Below are positions 33,933-42,129 of a DNA stretch of 42,206 nucleotides, piece after piece. The notes under the pieces are model-generated. The model was not told where the DNA came from. It saw only the letters and a program-made list of their open reading frames with translations, and searched no databases. The stretch comes from JAVVTR01 sp036653535 (GTDB taxonomy: Bacteria > Bacteroidota > Bacteroidia > Bacteroidales > P3): assembly GCA_036653535.1 (NCBI GenBank), contig JAVVTR010000018.1:1-42206 (forward strand), in the 5' to 3' direction. Numbering within the stretch: position 1 is the first letter of the stretch; every line of letters starts with the position of its first letter. Position numbers and translations under genes: made by a program.

Positions 33933-33987
33933 TATTTCTATAAGAGAGGGTTTAGGGATTTCCGTGGCTCGCTTACGGCGTATTCTT
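33885..33987 (+). repeat. 45-bp direct duplication of the rpoN 3' end
   Basis: Bases 33885-33929, coding the last residues of RpoN (REGLGISVARLRRIL), recur exactly at 33943-33987 after a 13-bp gap. The offset is 58 bp, so the second copy is out of frame with the first and lies after the stop codon. It is a non-functional copy, apparently recent because no base differs. Confidence 0.9.
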
Positions 33988-34095
33988 AAAAGAGATAAAG
34001 GAATTTCTTTCCATAGTTTTAGAAAGAAGAGGAGGGGCCTTGTTGCCATAGTCTTCGGCTGGCTTATAGGCGGTCCATCTCCATAAACTGCCGTT

Positions 34096-36096
34096 TTATC
34101 GTCTTCGGCCTCGTTTGCTATTTTGGTTTTTATTCCCTACAGAATGTCTATAATTTCTATCTTTTTTGGAGGCAGAGGCAGAAACAGAGGCAGAATTAGC
34201 ATTGGAAGCAGAATTAGCATTAGGATCTTGCTTTTTTCTATTAGTACGTTCCTCTTCCTTATACCAAAAGAAAAAAGAGGTTTGTTCATCTCTTTCCTTA
34301 GGATTAGTAGCTACATAGACCGGTTCTAAGCTATAAGGATCCAAACCGGTATAATACATTTCGGTAGCTAAGGTCATAGGAGTGGGAGTAAAGAGCTGAA
34401 CCTGTTCTAAATGATAGCCTAAATTTTGTGTTTTAATTTGCAAGGCTTGCATATCTTCTCTTCTACAGCCCGGATGAGCAGAAATAAAATAAGGAATCAA
34501 TTGTTGGTTTAGACCATATTTGCTGCAAGTAGCATCAAAAAAACGTTTAAATTGTTCAAATTGTTCAAAGGGCATTTTGCGCATACGTTTTAAAACCGAA
34601 GCCTCCGTATGTTCCGGTGCTACTTTCAATCGCCCCGACACCCCATATCGGATAAGCATTTCGGCATAATCTCGTGCGTGATTTTCTTTGTTTTGTAAAT
34701 AAGGAAGAATAAGGTCGTAGCGAACACCACTTCCTATAAAGCATTTTTTTATGCGAGGATCCGACGAAACTTTTTGATATAAATGTACTAAACGAGCATG
34801 ATCGTGTTGTAGATTTCCACAAATAGAGGGAAAAATACAGGAAGGACGCTTGCATTTCCGGCACAAATCGCCGTCTTTTCCCTGCATGCCATACATATTG
34901 GCAGAGGGCCCTCCAAGGTCGCTTAAATATCCCTTAAAATCATCCATGGCCACCACTTGTTCTATCTCCTTTAGAATAGAAGATTCGCTACGGCTTTGTA
35001 CTTGCTTTCCTTGATGGGCAGAGATAGTACAAAAAGCACATCCACCAAAGCACCCCCTATGAATATTAACAGAATGGCGGATCATGGTATAGGCAGGTAT
35101 TTCTCCACGCTGACGATATTTAGGATGAGGATAGCGAGTATAAGGAAGATCAAAAGCAGCGTCTATCTCCGGGTGATTTTCTTGGTTTTTTTCTTTAGAA
35201 ATTGGATATGGAGGGTTTATAATTACATAATTGGAACCAACCTGCTGTATAATTCGTCCACATTCCATTTGATTGGAAGCCGTTTCAACTAAAGCAAAAT
35301 TATGAGCTTGCGCTCTTTTATCTTTTAAACATATTTCATGAGAAGCCAAAAGAATATCGGGTAAAGCCTTAGAAGTATTTTGCTTACCATCTTCTTTGGC
35401 AAGGTCCCTCTTAAGAGAAGGAGAATTTTTATAAGTGGGGCAGAGATAAGAGAGTTGAGGTAGGCGGTAACAATCTTCTATACGGCCAGTTCTATCTAAG
35501 CTTCGAGCAATATCTACCACTGGTTTTTCGCCCATGCCATAAACCAATAAATCCGCTCCACTTTCTACCAAAAAAGAAGGTCGAAGTTGATCTTGCCAAT
35601 AATCATAGTGGGTTACCCTACGTAGGGAAGCCTCTATGCCACCAATCATAACCGGAATTTCAGGAAATAATTGTTTTAATATTTTTGTGTAGACGATAGT
35701 AGGATAATCGGGGCGAAATCCGGCGAGTCCTCCGGGAGTATAGGCATCATCGCTGCGAAGACGTTTTCGGGCCGTATAATGATTGACCATAGAATCCATA
35801 CAACCAGCCGAAACCCCAAAAAACAAACGAGGAGCGCCTAATTTTTTAAAATCTCTAAGATCGTCGCGCCAATTTGGTTGAGAAAGAATAGCCACTTTGT
35901 ATCCTTTGGCCTCTAAGGTTCGGCCAATGACGGCGGTTCCAAAGCAAGGATGATCTACATAAGCATCTCCACTGAGTAGAATAATATCGGCCTGATCCCA
36001 CCCTCTGTCCTCCATCTCTTTACGAGTTATAGGAAGCCAAGAAGAAAGCGGTAGGCGGTTCTTGGGAGTAGGGGCTTGGTTTGGAGAAAGACTCAT
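34096..36096 (-). CDS. YgiQ family radical SAM protein
   Basis: Radical SAM enzyme of the UPF0313/YgiQ family, 666 residues. The N-terminal domain (LPITRKEMEDRGWDQADIILLSGDAYVDHP) is B12-binding-like; the cluster-binding motif is CFGGCAFC near residue 346, in the context HRGCFGGCAFCTISAHQGK. Further Cys clusters (DLCRKCKRPSCIFPSICGN) and GRLKVAPEHTE and LIPYFISAHPGC are hallmarks. The reaction of the family is not established. The C-terminus is a Ser/Ala/Asn low-complexity stretch coded by two 18-bp repeats (34187-34222) followed by a basic tail (KRGRRR). The gene lies downstream of rplU-rpmA but a terminator separates them. Confidence 0.93.
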   Translation of the reverse strand: MSLSPNQAPTPKNRLPLSSWLPITRKEMEDRGWDQADIILLSGDAYVDHPCFGTAVIGRTLEAKGYKVAILSQPNWRDDLRDFKKLGAPRLFFGVSAGCMDSMVNHYTARKRLRSDDAYTPGGLAGFRPDYPTIVYTKILKQLFPEIPVMIGGIEASLRRVTHYDYWQDQLRPSFLVESGADLLVYGMGEKPVVDIARSLDRTGRIEDCYRLPQLSYLCPTYKNSPSLKRDLAKEDGKQNTSKALPDILLASHEICLKDKRAQAHNFALVETASNQMECGRIIQQVGSNYVIINPPYPISKEKNQENHPEIDAAFDLPYTRYPHPKYRQRGEIPAYTMIRHSVNIHRGCFGGCAFCTISAHQGKQVQSRSESSILKEIEQVVAMDDFKGYLSDLGGPSANMYGMQGKDGDLCRKCKRPSCIFPSICGNLQHDHARLVHLYQKVSSDPRIKKCFIGSGVRYDLILPYLQNKENHARDYAEMLIRYGVSGRLKVAPEHTEASVLKRMRKMPFEQFEQFKRFFDATCSKYGLNQQLIPYFISAHPGCRREDMQALQIKTQNLGYHLEQVQLFTPTPMTLATEMYYTGLDPYSLEPVYVATNPKERDEQTSFFFWYKEEERTNRKKQDPNANSASNANSASVSASASKKDRNYRHSVGNKNQNSKRGRRR

Positions 36097-36127
36097 TTTG
36101 CTTGTTTACTTGGTGTTGCCTATATAT

Positions 36128-36163
36128 AAAAGCAGGGCACTCTTTTAAGAGCACCCTGCTTTA
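36128..36163 (-). terminator. Rho-independent terminator after rplU-rpmA
   Basis: AAAGCAGGG (36129-36137) pairs with CCCTGCTTT (36154-36162); after a two-base internal mismatch, CTCTT (36140-36144) pairs with AAGAG (36147-36151). On the minus strand a T-rich stretch follows. Confidence 0.8.
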
Positions 36164-36219
36164 TTACTTCTGCCTTCTTAGTACAAGTAAACTTGTAGCT
36201 ATTTTAGGAGAATATTTTT

Positions 36220-36480
36220 TTAGTTTTCGAGGGAAACCACGGAAACATACGAACGTTTGTCGTGCTTGCGTTTAAATTCTACCACTCCGTCCACTAAAGC
36301 GTAAAGAGTATGATCTTTACCCATACCAACATTGTTGCTGGGGTGATATTTGGTTCCTCTCTGCCGAATGATGATGTTACCGGCGATAGCTGCTTGCCCA
36401 CCGAATATCTTAACACCTAAACGTTTGCTTTCAGATTCACGACCGTTATCGGAACTACCGACTCCTTTTTTATGTGCCAT
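36220..36480 (-). CDS. rpmA: 50S ribosomal protein L27
   Basis: An 86-residue ribosomal protein near the peptidyl-transferase centre. It starts directly with MAHKKGVGSSDNGRESESKR, so no N-terminal leader is cleaved off, and contains the FGGQAAIAGNIIIRQRGTKYHP signature. It follows rplU by 12 bp in the usual rplU-rpmA order. Confidence 0.98.
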   Translation of the reverse strand: MAHKKGVGSSDNGRESESKRLGVKIFGGQAAIAGNIIIRQRGTKYHPSNNVGMGKDHTLYALVDGVVEFKRKHDKRSYVSVVSLEN

Positions 36481-36492
36481 TTCTGTATAGTA

Positions 36493-36801
36493 TTAAGCGA
36501 TTTTTTCAATTTGAATTTCTGTGAGGCTGGCGCGGAAACCATTGGTTTTGCGGTAACCTTTTCTTCTCTTTTTCTTGAAGATAATAACTTTATCTCCTTT
36601 AAGATGGCTCAAAATTTTAGCCGTTATTTTAGAACCTTCTATGATGGGAGTGCCCACTTGAACTTTTCCATCCTTGTCTTTTAACAGTACTTGACTGAAC
36701 TCTATTTGGCTACCTTCTTCGGCATCCAAACGATTTACAATCACTTTTTGGTTTTCTGCAACCTTAAACTGCTGACCGGCTATATCGACAATTGCGTACA
36801 T
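36493..36801 (-). CDS. rplU: 50S ribosomal protein L21
   Basis: A 102-residue ribosomal protein with the start at the ATG at 36801 (MYAIVDIAGQQFKVAENQ). An upstream ATG at 36855 would add 18 residues that match nothing and would lie in the leader. The C-terminal FKKKRRKGYRKTNGFRASLTEI motif is characteristic. TATTTTTG on the minus strand (36887-36880) is the probable -7 element, giving a leader of about 70 nt. Confidence 0.98.
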   Translation of the reverse strand: MYAIVDIAGQQFKVAENQKVIVNRLDAEEGSQIEFSQVLLKDKDGKVQVGTPIIEGSKITAKILSHLKGDKVIIFKKKRRKGYRKTNGFRASLTEIQIEKIA

Positions 36802-36879
36802 AACTCTATTAGTTTTCGTTTCTTTATAATCGAACGTTAAGGTGAACCGAATCAATACGGCATTCTCCTAAACGGGGTG

Positions 36880-36887
36880 CAAAAATA
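36880..36887 (-). promoter_or_regulatory. -7 element for rplU-rpmA
   Basis: TATTTTTG read on the minus strand fits TAnnTTTG, about 80 bases before the rplU start codon. No -33 partner at 19-20 bp. Confidence 0.5.
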
Positions 36888-37116
36888 CATATCTTTTTTC
36901 AAATTACATAATAACTAAAGAAAAAAAAGAGAAAAAAAACTTTAGTTTCCTATTTTTCATACCTTTAAACTGTTAATAGTTTGTTCATAAAAACAAGAAA
37001 AGGCTTTTGTTGTATAAAAATAGCTAAAATTCCATAATTCCAGCAAGGGCATGCCAACAAATTTATTTTGAAAGGAGAAAAACACCCAAAGAAGATAAGA
37101 TCTTTTATAAGAAAAG

Positions 37117-37191
37117 GGTGAAAGATGGGATTCGAACCCACGACCCTCGGAACCACAATCCGATGCTCTAACCAACTGAGCTACATTCACC
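37117..37191 (-). tRNA. tRNA-His (anticodon GTG)
   Basis: Cloverleaf on the minus strand: D arm GCTC/GAGC, anticodon arm TCGGA-TTGTGGT-TCCGA with anticodon GTG, and T arm GTGGG/CCCAT around TTCGAAT. The extra G at position -1 faces C73, the identity feature of tRNA-His. The acceptor stem has one U-U mismatch (6:67). CCA is not encoded. A strong promoter lies just upstream. Confidence 0.96.
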
Positions 37192-37203
37192 GTAATAAGG
37201 CAG

Positions 37204-37235
37204 CAAAAGTACAATTTATTTTATAAATGACCAAA
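37204..37235 (-). promoter_or_regulatory. Promoter of tRNA-His
   Basis: On the minus strand TTTG (37235-37232), 20 bases, then TACTTTTG (37211-37204). The start of transcription would be about 7 bases before the tRNA. Confidence 0.75.
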
Positions 37236-37315
37236 TATTACCAAAGGGGTGAAAATCCGCCATCAAAGAAGAAAATGCTTCCCTTTTGACTATACTACCA
37301 GCGTGGCTAATTTTC

Positions 37316-39262
37316 TTAGTTTTCTAAATATTTTAGGGCACTATCAGGAATAAGTACAAAGTCGGGAATTTTCATGTTGGCGGAAATAGATTTGGGTTGG
37401 CGAAGGATCCAAACCTCCAAAAGATCGAAATATACTTTCTCTTCGTTGGTATTAAAAACATAAACATCGGCCAAATACACCCCCTCGGAAACACAAGTTC
37501 TTAGTTCTAAACTTCTCCAACCATTACTATCGGCTTGGTCTATAGGTTCGTTTATGCTTATATATTTTCCCCTTTTGCCATGTTCGTTATAAATTAATTT
37601 CCCATTGTTAGAACCTAATCGCTTTACTTTAACTATTACACTATCGTTGGGCTGAAGAGGAAACAAACCTTGAAAAGTAAAGACAGGCTGTTGTTCGCAA
37701 ACAAAGGCGGAGGCTTTTCCCTCATAAGCGGTATCGGTAGTACGAGCTTCGGCAAAGTAGAGACGTATTCCGTTTTTGCTATAAAAGAAAGGTTTGGTAG
37801 AGGGTTGATTTATGACCTTTTCCGCATCACAATAAAAGTGAATTACCGTTTGGTAGGGTAAAAAGGTAGGAGGTAAAATACATAAATCCAAGGAAGATAA
37901 GGAAGAAAAATAATTTTTATTTAAAGCCTCTATACTTAAGGAAAAATCTTGTAATATAGGTATTTGCTTGCGACACTCGTATATGTTTAGTGGTTTTATT
38001 CCAAAGCTTGGAGGAAAGAAAAATAAAATAGGTTCCCCATATTTTAAAAGGGTATAATTCAAAAATTCTATGGAAGGAATGTCACTGTTTCCAAGTAAAT
38101 CCTTACGAACGGAGGTGCCGTATCCGTAAAATTTCACTTTTTCCTTATCCTGTTTTTTTACTTCTTGATGCAGTAAATCGAAGTAATTTAACTTTTCTCT
38201 TTGGGCTTGGGAAGAGAGAATAGGGATTCCTAAAGAAATAAAGCACAGAACAATAACTAATATCCTATTGCGGCGAAAACAGATAGCGTTTTCGGTAGGC
38301 TGTAGGTCTTCTGCAAGATATTGGTGTTTTTGGGGGTAGAGAAGGTTCGTGCAAAAAAGAAGAGTAAACACGGTAAAAAGGGGTAAAAACAAAGCAAAAT
38401 AGTTGGCTTCCAAATGAAAATAGCAGTAAAGCGAAGAAAAGAGGATAAAAGAAAAGAGGAGTATAAATTCCGGAAAACGTTTTTTTAAAATAAGGTATAA
38501 GAAAAAATAAAAAAGGAGTCCTATGGGAAAAAGGTAGAGGCTTAGCGTGGAAAACGAAGATGTAAATCCATGAAAAGCAAGAGGTTCTGGAATATATTTA
38601 TATACGAATAGGGTGAAAACAACGGCCACAAGAGCATAAACGCCCATGGCTTTTCTGTGAGATAAATGCGTGAGAAACCAATATAGAAGCAGTAAAACAA
38701 CGGCTATGGAAGCGGTAGGAAAAGAAGAGACTATGGCTAAGGCCATAAAAAAGAGGGCGATGCTATGGGAAAAAACCTTGCGAATTAAAATTTTTCTTTG
38801 CTTTAATTTGGTGCTTACGTCTGCTTTTTTTAAAGATTCTAAGTATTCTAAACAGGCAAATAATAAAATAAGATTATTGGCGGCATGAAAAGCGCCTAAG
38901 GCTGGGTTGGTGAATAAGGGACCGGCCCATAAACCCATCATTAAAAATGCAAGAGCTCCGTTAGAAGATCGGAAGCCATATTTTGTTAAGAGATAAAGCA
39001 AAAAGGTATAAACCACAAAAGAGACCGAATAGAGGTAAGCGATAAGGGATACGGACCACTGCAAACGAATTCCAATACGACATACTATCCATGTTAGCAT
39101 ATTAGTGCTTCTTAGGTCGTCTATATTTAAAGGGAAGAGCTGTAAAAAGCGAAAAAAAGTATAGGCACTGTCTGCTGTAGATATTCGTATATTAGTGAAA
39201 AACAATGCCAATATAGCCAAAATCGCAAAATAAATAAGTTCGAAAGGAGTTGTTTTTTTCAT
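37316..39262 (-). CDS. Polytopic membrane protein of unknown function
   Basis: I do not recognise this 648-residue protein. The start is placed at the ATG at 39262 (MKKTTPFELIYFAILAILAL); an ATG ten codons upstream is possible. About eleven hydrophobic helices fill residues 1-370, with a short loop after TM1 holding RISTADSAY and NIDDLRS. The last 280 residues are outside the membrane: a mixed region (KVKFYGYGTSVRKDLLGNSD) and a beta-rich end (FTFQGLFPLQPNDSVIVKVKR ... VYLADVYVFNTNEEKVYFDLLEVW) resembling a carbohydrate-binding jelly roll. Many helices plus an acidic first loop and a C-terminal beta domain recall GT-C glycosyltransferases, but no diagnostic motif is certain. It lies between tRNA-His and rdgB without an obvious operon. 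Confidence 0.8.
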   Translation of the reverse strand: MKKTTPFELIYFAILAILALFFTNIRISTADSAYTFFRFLQLFPLNIDDLRSTNMLTWIVCRIGIRLQWSVSLIAYLYSVSFVVYTFLLYLLTKYGFRSSNGALAFLMMGLWAGPLFTNPALGAFHAANNLILLFACLEYLESLKKADVSTKLKQRKILIRKVFSHSIALFFMALAIVSSFPTASIAVVLLLLYWFLTHLSHRKAMGVYALVAVVFTLFVYKYIPEPLAFHGFTSSFSTLSLYLFPIGLLFYFFLYLILKKRFPEFILLFSFILFSSLYCYFHLEANYFALFLPLFTVFTLLFCTNLLYPQKHQYLAEDLQPTENAICFRRNRILVIVLCFISLGIPILSSQAQREKLNYFDLLHQEVKKQDKEKVKFYGYGTSVRKDLLGNSDIPSIEFLNYTLLKYGEPILFFFPPSFGIKPLNIYECRKQIPILQDFSLSIEALNKNYFSSLSSLDLCILPPTFLPYQTVIHFYCDAEKVINQPSTKPFFYSKNGIRLYFAEARTTDTAYEGKASAFVCEQQPVFTFQGLFPLQPNDSVIVKVKRLGSNNGKLIYNEHGKRGKYISINEPIDQADSNGWRSLELRTCVSEGVYLADVYVFNTNEEKVYFDLLEVWILRQPKSISANMKIPDFVLIPDSALKYLEN

Positions 39263-39405
39263 ATAAAAATAAAATGGATTAAATAAAAACAATGGAATTT
39301 AAAACAGTTGGTAGGGTTTCTAAAATTTCTAAGGGTTTTAACCATAGTAGAGAACAAATACCTTTGCTTCTATGTTGTAGGTTACAGCAAAAAAAACAAG
39401 CAATT

Positions 39406-40059
39406 TTATACGCATAAAAAGCTGGTTAATTTTGCAATGGCTTGTCCTCGGTGGCTGATTTTATTTTTTTCGTCTATGCTTAATTCGGCCAAAGTTTCTT
39501 GGTAGCCTTTTGGACGAAAAATAGGGTCGTAGCCAAAGCCATTTCCTCCTTGCCTTTGGGAGAGAATCTCTCCCTGAAGAACCCCTTCAAAGTAATAGGT
39601 TTCTCCCTTTAAAATTAAACAAACGACGGTACGAAAACGGGCTGTTCTATCTTTGGGTTTTACTTTTTGTAATTTGTTTAGTAAACGATCTATGTTTTGC
39701 TGGAAAGTGGGGTCGGCTTGCTCTAAACTTAGAGGGCTTGCCCTACCGCTTTGCTCGAAATCATCGGGCATATTGGCATAGCGGGCCGAATATACTCCAG
39801 GGGTATTGTTTAGGGCGGCAACCTCTAAGCCGGTATCGTCGGCAAAACAATCGCTTTGAAATTTTTCGTAAATGGCATGGGCTTTTAAAAAGGCGTTTCC
39901 TTGTAGGGTGGAGGCGGTTTCTGGAATTTCGTTGAGAAATCCTATTTCGCTAAGACCCACCACAGAAAACGAGGTTTTTAAAACCGGGTTTTGCTTAAAT
40001 AATTCTTTAATTTCTGTTACTTTATGCGGGTTGTGACTGGCAAAAATTAATTTTTTCAA
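39406..40059 (-). CDS. rdgB: XTP/dITP (non-canonical purine NTP) pyrophosphatase
   Basis: Hydrolyses dITP, XTP and ITP to monophosphates and so keeps deaminated purines out of nucleic acids. The 217 residues contain LIFASHNPHKVTEI, the metal-binding CFADDTGLEV, GVYSARYA, GNGFGYDPIF and KNKISHRGQA signatures, all in order. Slightly longer than usual through an insert (FEQSGRASPLSLEQADPTF) after YANMPDD. TAGTTTTG on the minus strand (40231-40224) is a possible distant -7 element. Confidence 0.96.
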   Translation of the reverse strand: MKKLIFASHNPHKVTEIKELFKQNPVLKTSFSVVGLSEIGFLNEIPETASTLQGNAFLKAHAIYEKFQSDCFADDTGLEVAALNNTPGVYSARYANMPDDFEQSGRASPLSLEQADPTFQQNIDRLLNKLQKVKPKDRTARFRTVVCLILKGETYYFEGVLQGEILSQRQGGNGFGYDPIFRPKGYQETLAELSIDEKNKISHRGQAIAKLTSFLCV

Positions 40060-40494
40060 GAGTAGATGCTTTTAAAATAGATAGTTAAAAATTGTTTTAT
40101 ATCGTTAAAATCATTTTCTTTTTCCTTTTGCAAAACACAAACTTCTTGGGTAATTGCATGGGAAAAAATTGCTTTCTATGGGACTAAACCTTTATAAGAA
40201 GAATAATTCCAAGAAAGAGATTACAAAACTACAATTTTTATTCTTGTGCTTGGATATAGATGGATGAAAATGTATAATAGACAAAGATTTTCCAAGAGTT
40301 AAAGTTGTGGTCTTGCAAAAAATTTTTATCTTTGTGCTTTAGGATTCAAGCACTTTAACCTTAGCTTTAATTTTTGTTTTTATTTTTCCTGTTTGGTTTT
40401 TATTTTTTAAAAGAAAGCGTAAGCAAGAGAGAAGATGGCTTAGGGTGTGTTTTCCGTGGTTTTTCTGTAAAAATTTTAAACTTTATTATATATC
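40060..40494. other. Divergent spacer between rdgB and pepD
   Basis: A 435-bp AT-rich region without a gene. It holds a minus-strand TAGTTTTG (40224-40231) toward rdgB, the pepD promoter at 40305-40334 and a small hairpin at the expected pepD transcript start. The remaining leader (40354-40494) is T-rich (repeated TTTTTATTTTT) with no open frame of note. Confidence 0.55.
40305..40353 (+). promoter_or_regulatory. pepD promoter with dyad at the transcript start
   Basis: TTG (40305-40307), 19 bases, then TATCTTTG (40327-40334) fit the Bacteroidetes promoter pattern. The expected transcript start lies inside a perfect six-pair dyad, GTGCTT (40334-40339) and AAGCAC (40348-40353), which could be an operator or a 5' stem. 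The leader would be about 155 nt. Confidence 0.7.
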
Positions 40495-41958
40495 ATGAAC
40501 AAAAACATTGCAAGTCTAGAACCCAAAAATGTATGGGGTCATTTTTATGAAATTACCCAACAACCTAGACCCTCTAAACACGAGGAAAAAATTCGTCAAC
40601 TTATGGTAAACTTTGCCCATAAAAACAAATTAGAGGTCAAAGTGGATGAAATAGGAAATGTAATTATTCGTAAGCCGGCAACTTTGGGTATGGAAAACCG
40701 AAAGGGTGTTATTTTACAGGCTCACTTGGATATGGTTCCCCAGAAAAACGCAGACAAAAAACATGATTTTGTAAAAGATCCCATAGAGGCTTACGTGGAT
40801 GGAGATTGGGTAACGGCTAATGGTACTACTCTTGGCGCAGATAATGGGATGGGTTGTGCTGCTATTATGGCCGTTTTAGATTCTAAAACTTTGAAACATG
40901 GTCCATTAGAAGCTCTTTTTACTATAGATGAAGAAACTGGAATGACGGGGACTTTTGCTCTAAAAAAAGGGCAACTTAGTGGAGATATTTTAATGAATTT
41001 AGATTCGGAAATCGAAGGCGAATTGAATGTGGGTTGCGCCGGTGGAATGGATGCTACCATTACGCTTCCTTGTAAATTAGAAGCTCCTGCCTCCGATATG
41101 GATACGTTTAAAATAGAGGTGAAAGGGCTTAAGGGTGGACATTCTGGTATGGATATTATTCTCGGTAGAGGAAATGCTAATAAACTGATGAACCGTCTAT
41201 TATTAGACATAATAAGCAATTGTTCTGCTCGCATTGCCGCTTTGGATGGGGGAAGTTTAAGAAATGCTATTCCTCGGGAATCTTTTGCAACGGTAATGGT
41301 TCCTAAAGCAAAAACAGAAAAATTTAAGAAAAGAGTAGATGCTTTTTTTGCAGATACAAAAGCAGAATTATCTTTGGTGGAATCCGACTATATCGTGGTT
41401 TGTGAAAAAACTACGAAACCTAAAATGGTAGTAAGTCCATCTTCGGCTCGTAAACTATGTAATTTGGTTTATGGAATTCCCAATGGCGTTATACGTATGA
41501 GTGATGTAATGCCTGGTATAGTAGAAACTTCTACCAATATGGCTGTTGTAAAACTCGAAAAAGAGGTATTATCTATTGCTTGTTTGCTACGTTCCTCAGT
41601 AGATAGCGCTAAAGAGGATTTGGCTCAAACTATGAAATCGGTGGTTGCTTTAACCCCTGGTGCTAAAATAGAATTAACGGGCGCTTATCCCGGATGGAAG
41701 GTTAATCTGAAATCCTCTATTTTAAAAACCATGCAGGAAACTTATCGTAAATTGTGTGGAAAGAAGCCAAAAGTAATGGCCATTCATGCTGGTTTGGAAT
41801 GTGGTTTATTGGGTGGAACTTATAAAAATTGGGATATGATTTCTTTTGGTCCTACTATTGTACACCCCCATTCTCCAGATGAAAAAGTGCTTATTTCTTC
41901 GGTAAAACTTTTTTGGGATTATTTGGTTATTACTTTGGAAAATATCCCCAAAAAATAA
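40495..41958 (+). CDS. pepD: Aminoacyl-histidine dipeptidase (PepD, M20 family)
   Basis: Cytoplasmic zinc dipeptidase cleaving Xaa-His dipeptides such as carnosine; 487 residues, normal for the family. Metal ligands can be placed at His77 and Asp79 (LQAHLDM), Asp116 (GADNGMG), Glu146/147 (DEETG), the Asp of LMNLDSE near 173, and the His of HPHSPDE near the C-terminus. The lid/dimerisation domain (KGLKGGHSGMDIILGRGNANK) is intact. It has its own promoter and ends in a strong terminator. Confidence 0.96.
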   Translation: MNKNIASLEPKNVWGHFYEITQQPRPSKHEEKIRQLMVNFAHKNKLEVKVDEIGNVIIRKPATLGMENRKGVILQAHLDMVPQKNADKKHDFVKDPIEAYVDGDWVTANGTTLGADNGMGCAAIMAVLDSKTLKHGPLEALFTIDEETGMTGTFALKKGQLSGDILMNLDSEIEGELNVGCAGGMDATITLPCKLEAPASDMDTFKIEVKGLKGGHSGMDIILGRGNANKLMNRLLLDIISNCSARIAALDGGSLRNAIPRESFATVMVPKAKTEKFKKRVDAFFADTKAELSLVESDYIVVCEKTTKPKMVVSPSSARKLCNLVYGIPNGVIRMSDVMPGIVETSTNMAVVKLEKEVLSIACLLRSSVDSAKEDLAQTMKSVVALTPGAKIELTGAYPGWKVNLKSSILKTMQETYRKLCGKKPKVMAIHAGLECGLLGGTYKNWDMISFGPTIVHPHSPDEKVLISSVKLFWDYLVITLENIPKK

Positions 41959-42027
41959 TAAATAAATTGGTATTGTATATTCCTAAATAAGCCTTACAGC
42001 TTAATACTACAAATATACAAGCTTTAG

Positions 42028-42067
42028 TTAATCACAGTAAAATTATTTTGCTGTGATTAATTTTTTT
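42028..42067 (+). terminator. Rho-independent terminator after pepD
   Basis: TTAATCACAG (42028-42037) and CTGTGATTAA (42051-42060) form a perfect ten-pair stem, the loop can pair further (AAAA/TTTT), and seven T follow directly. Confidence 0.9.
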
Positions 42068-42129
42068 ATAGGACTTCGTTTTAAGGGTACCTTGTTTATA
42101 CATTCTGTTCTATAGGGAGTATGTTCTAT

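Noticed and set aside
33943..33987. Second functional rpoN C-terminus or alternative end
   Set aside because: The copy is after the stop codon and shifted in frame by one base relative to the gene.
36957..37214. Open frame of 85 codons on the minus strand
   Set aside because: It runs through the tRNA-His gene and yields the well-known spurious translation of a tRNA (VNVAQLVRASDCGSEGRG); not a gene.
40354..40494. Small gene in the pepD leader
   Set aside because: Short T-rich frames only; the one ATG (40435) is followed at once by a stop.
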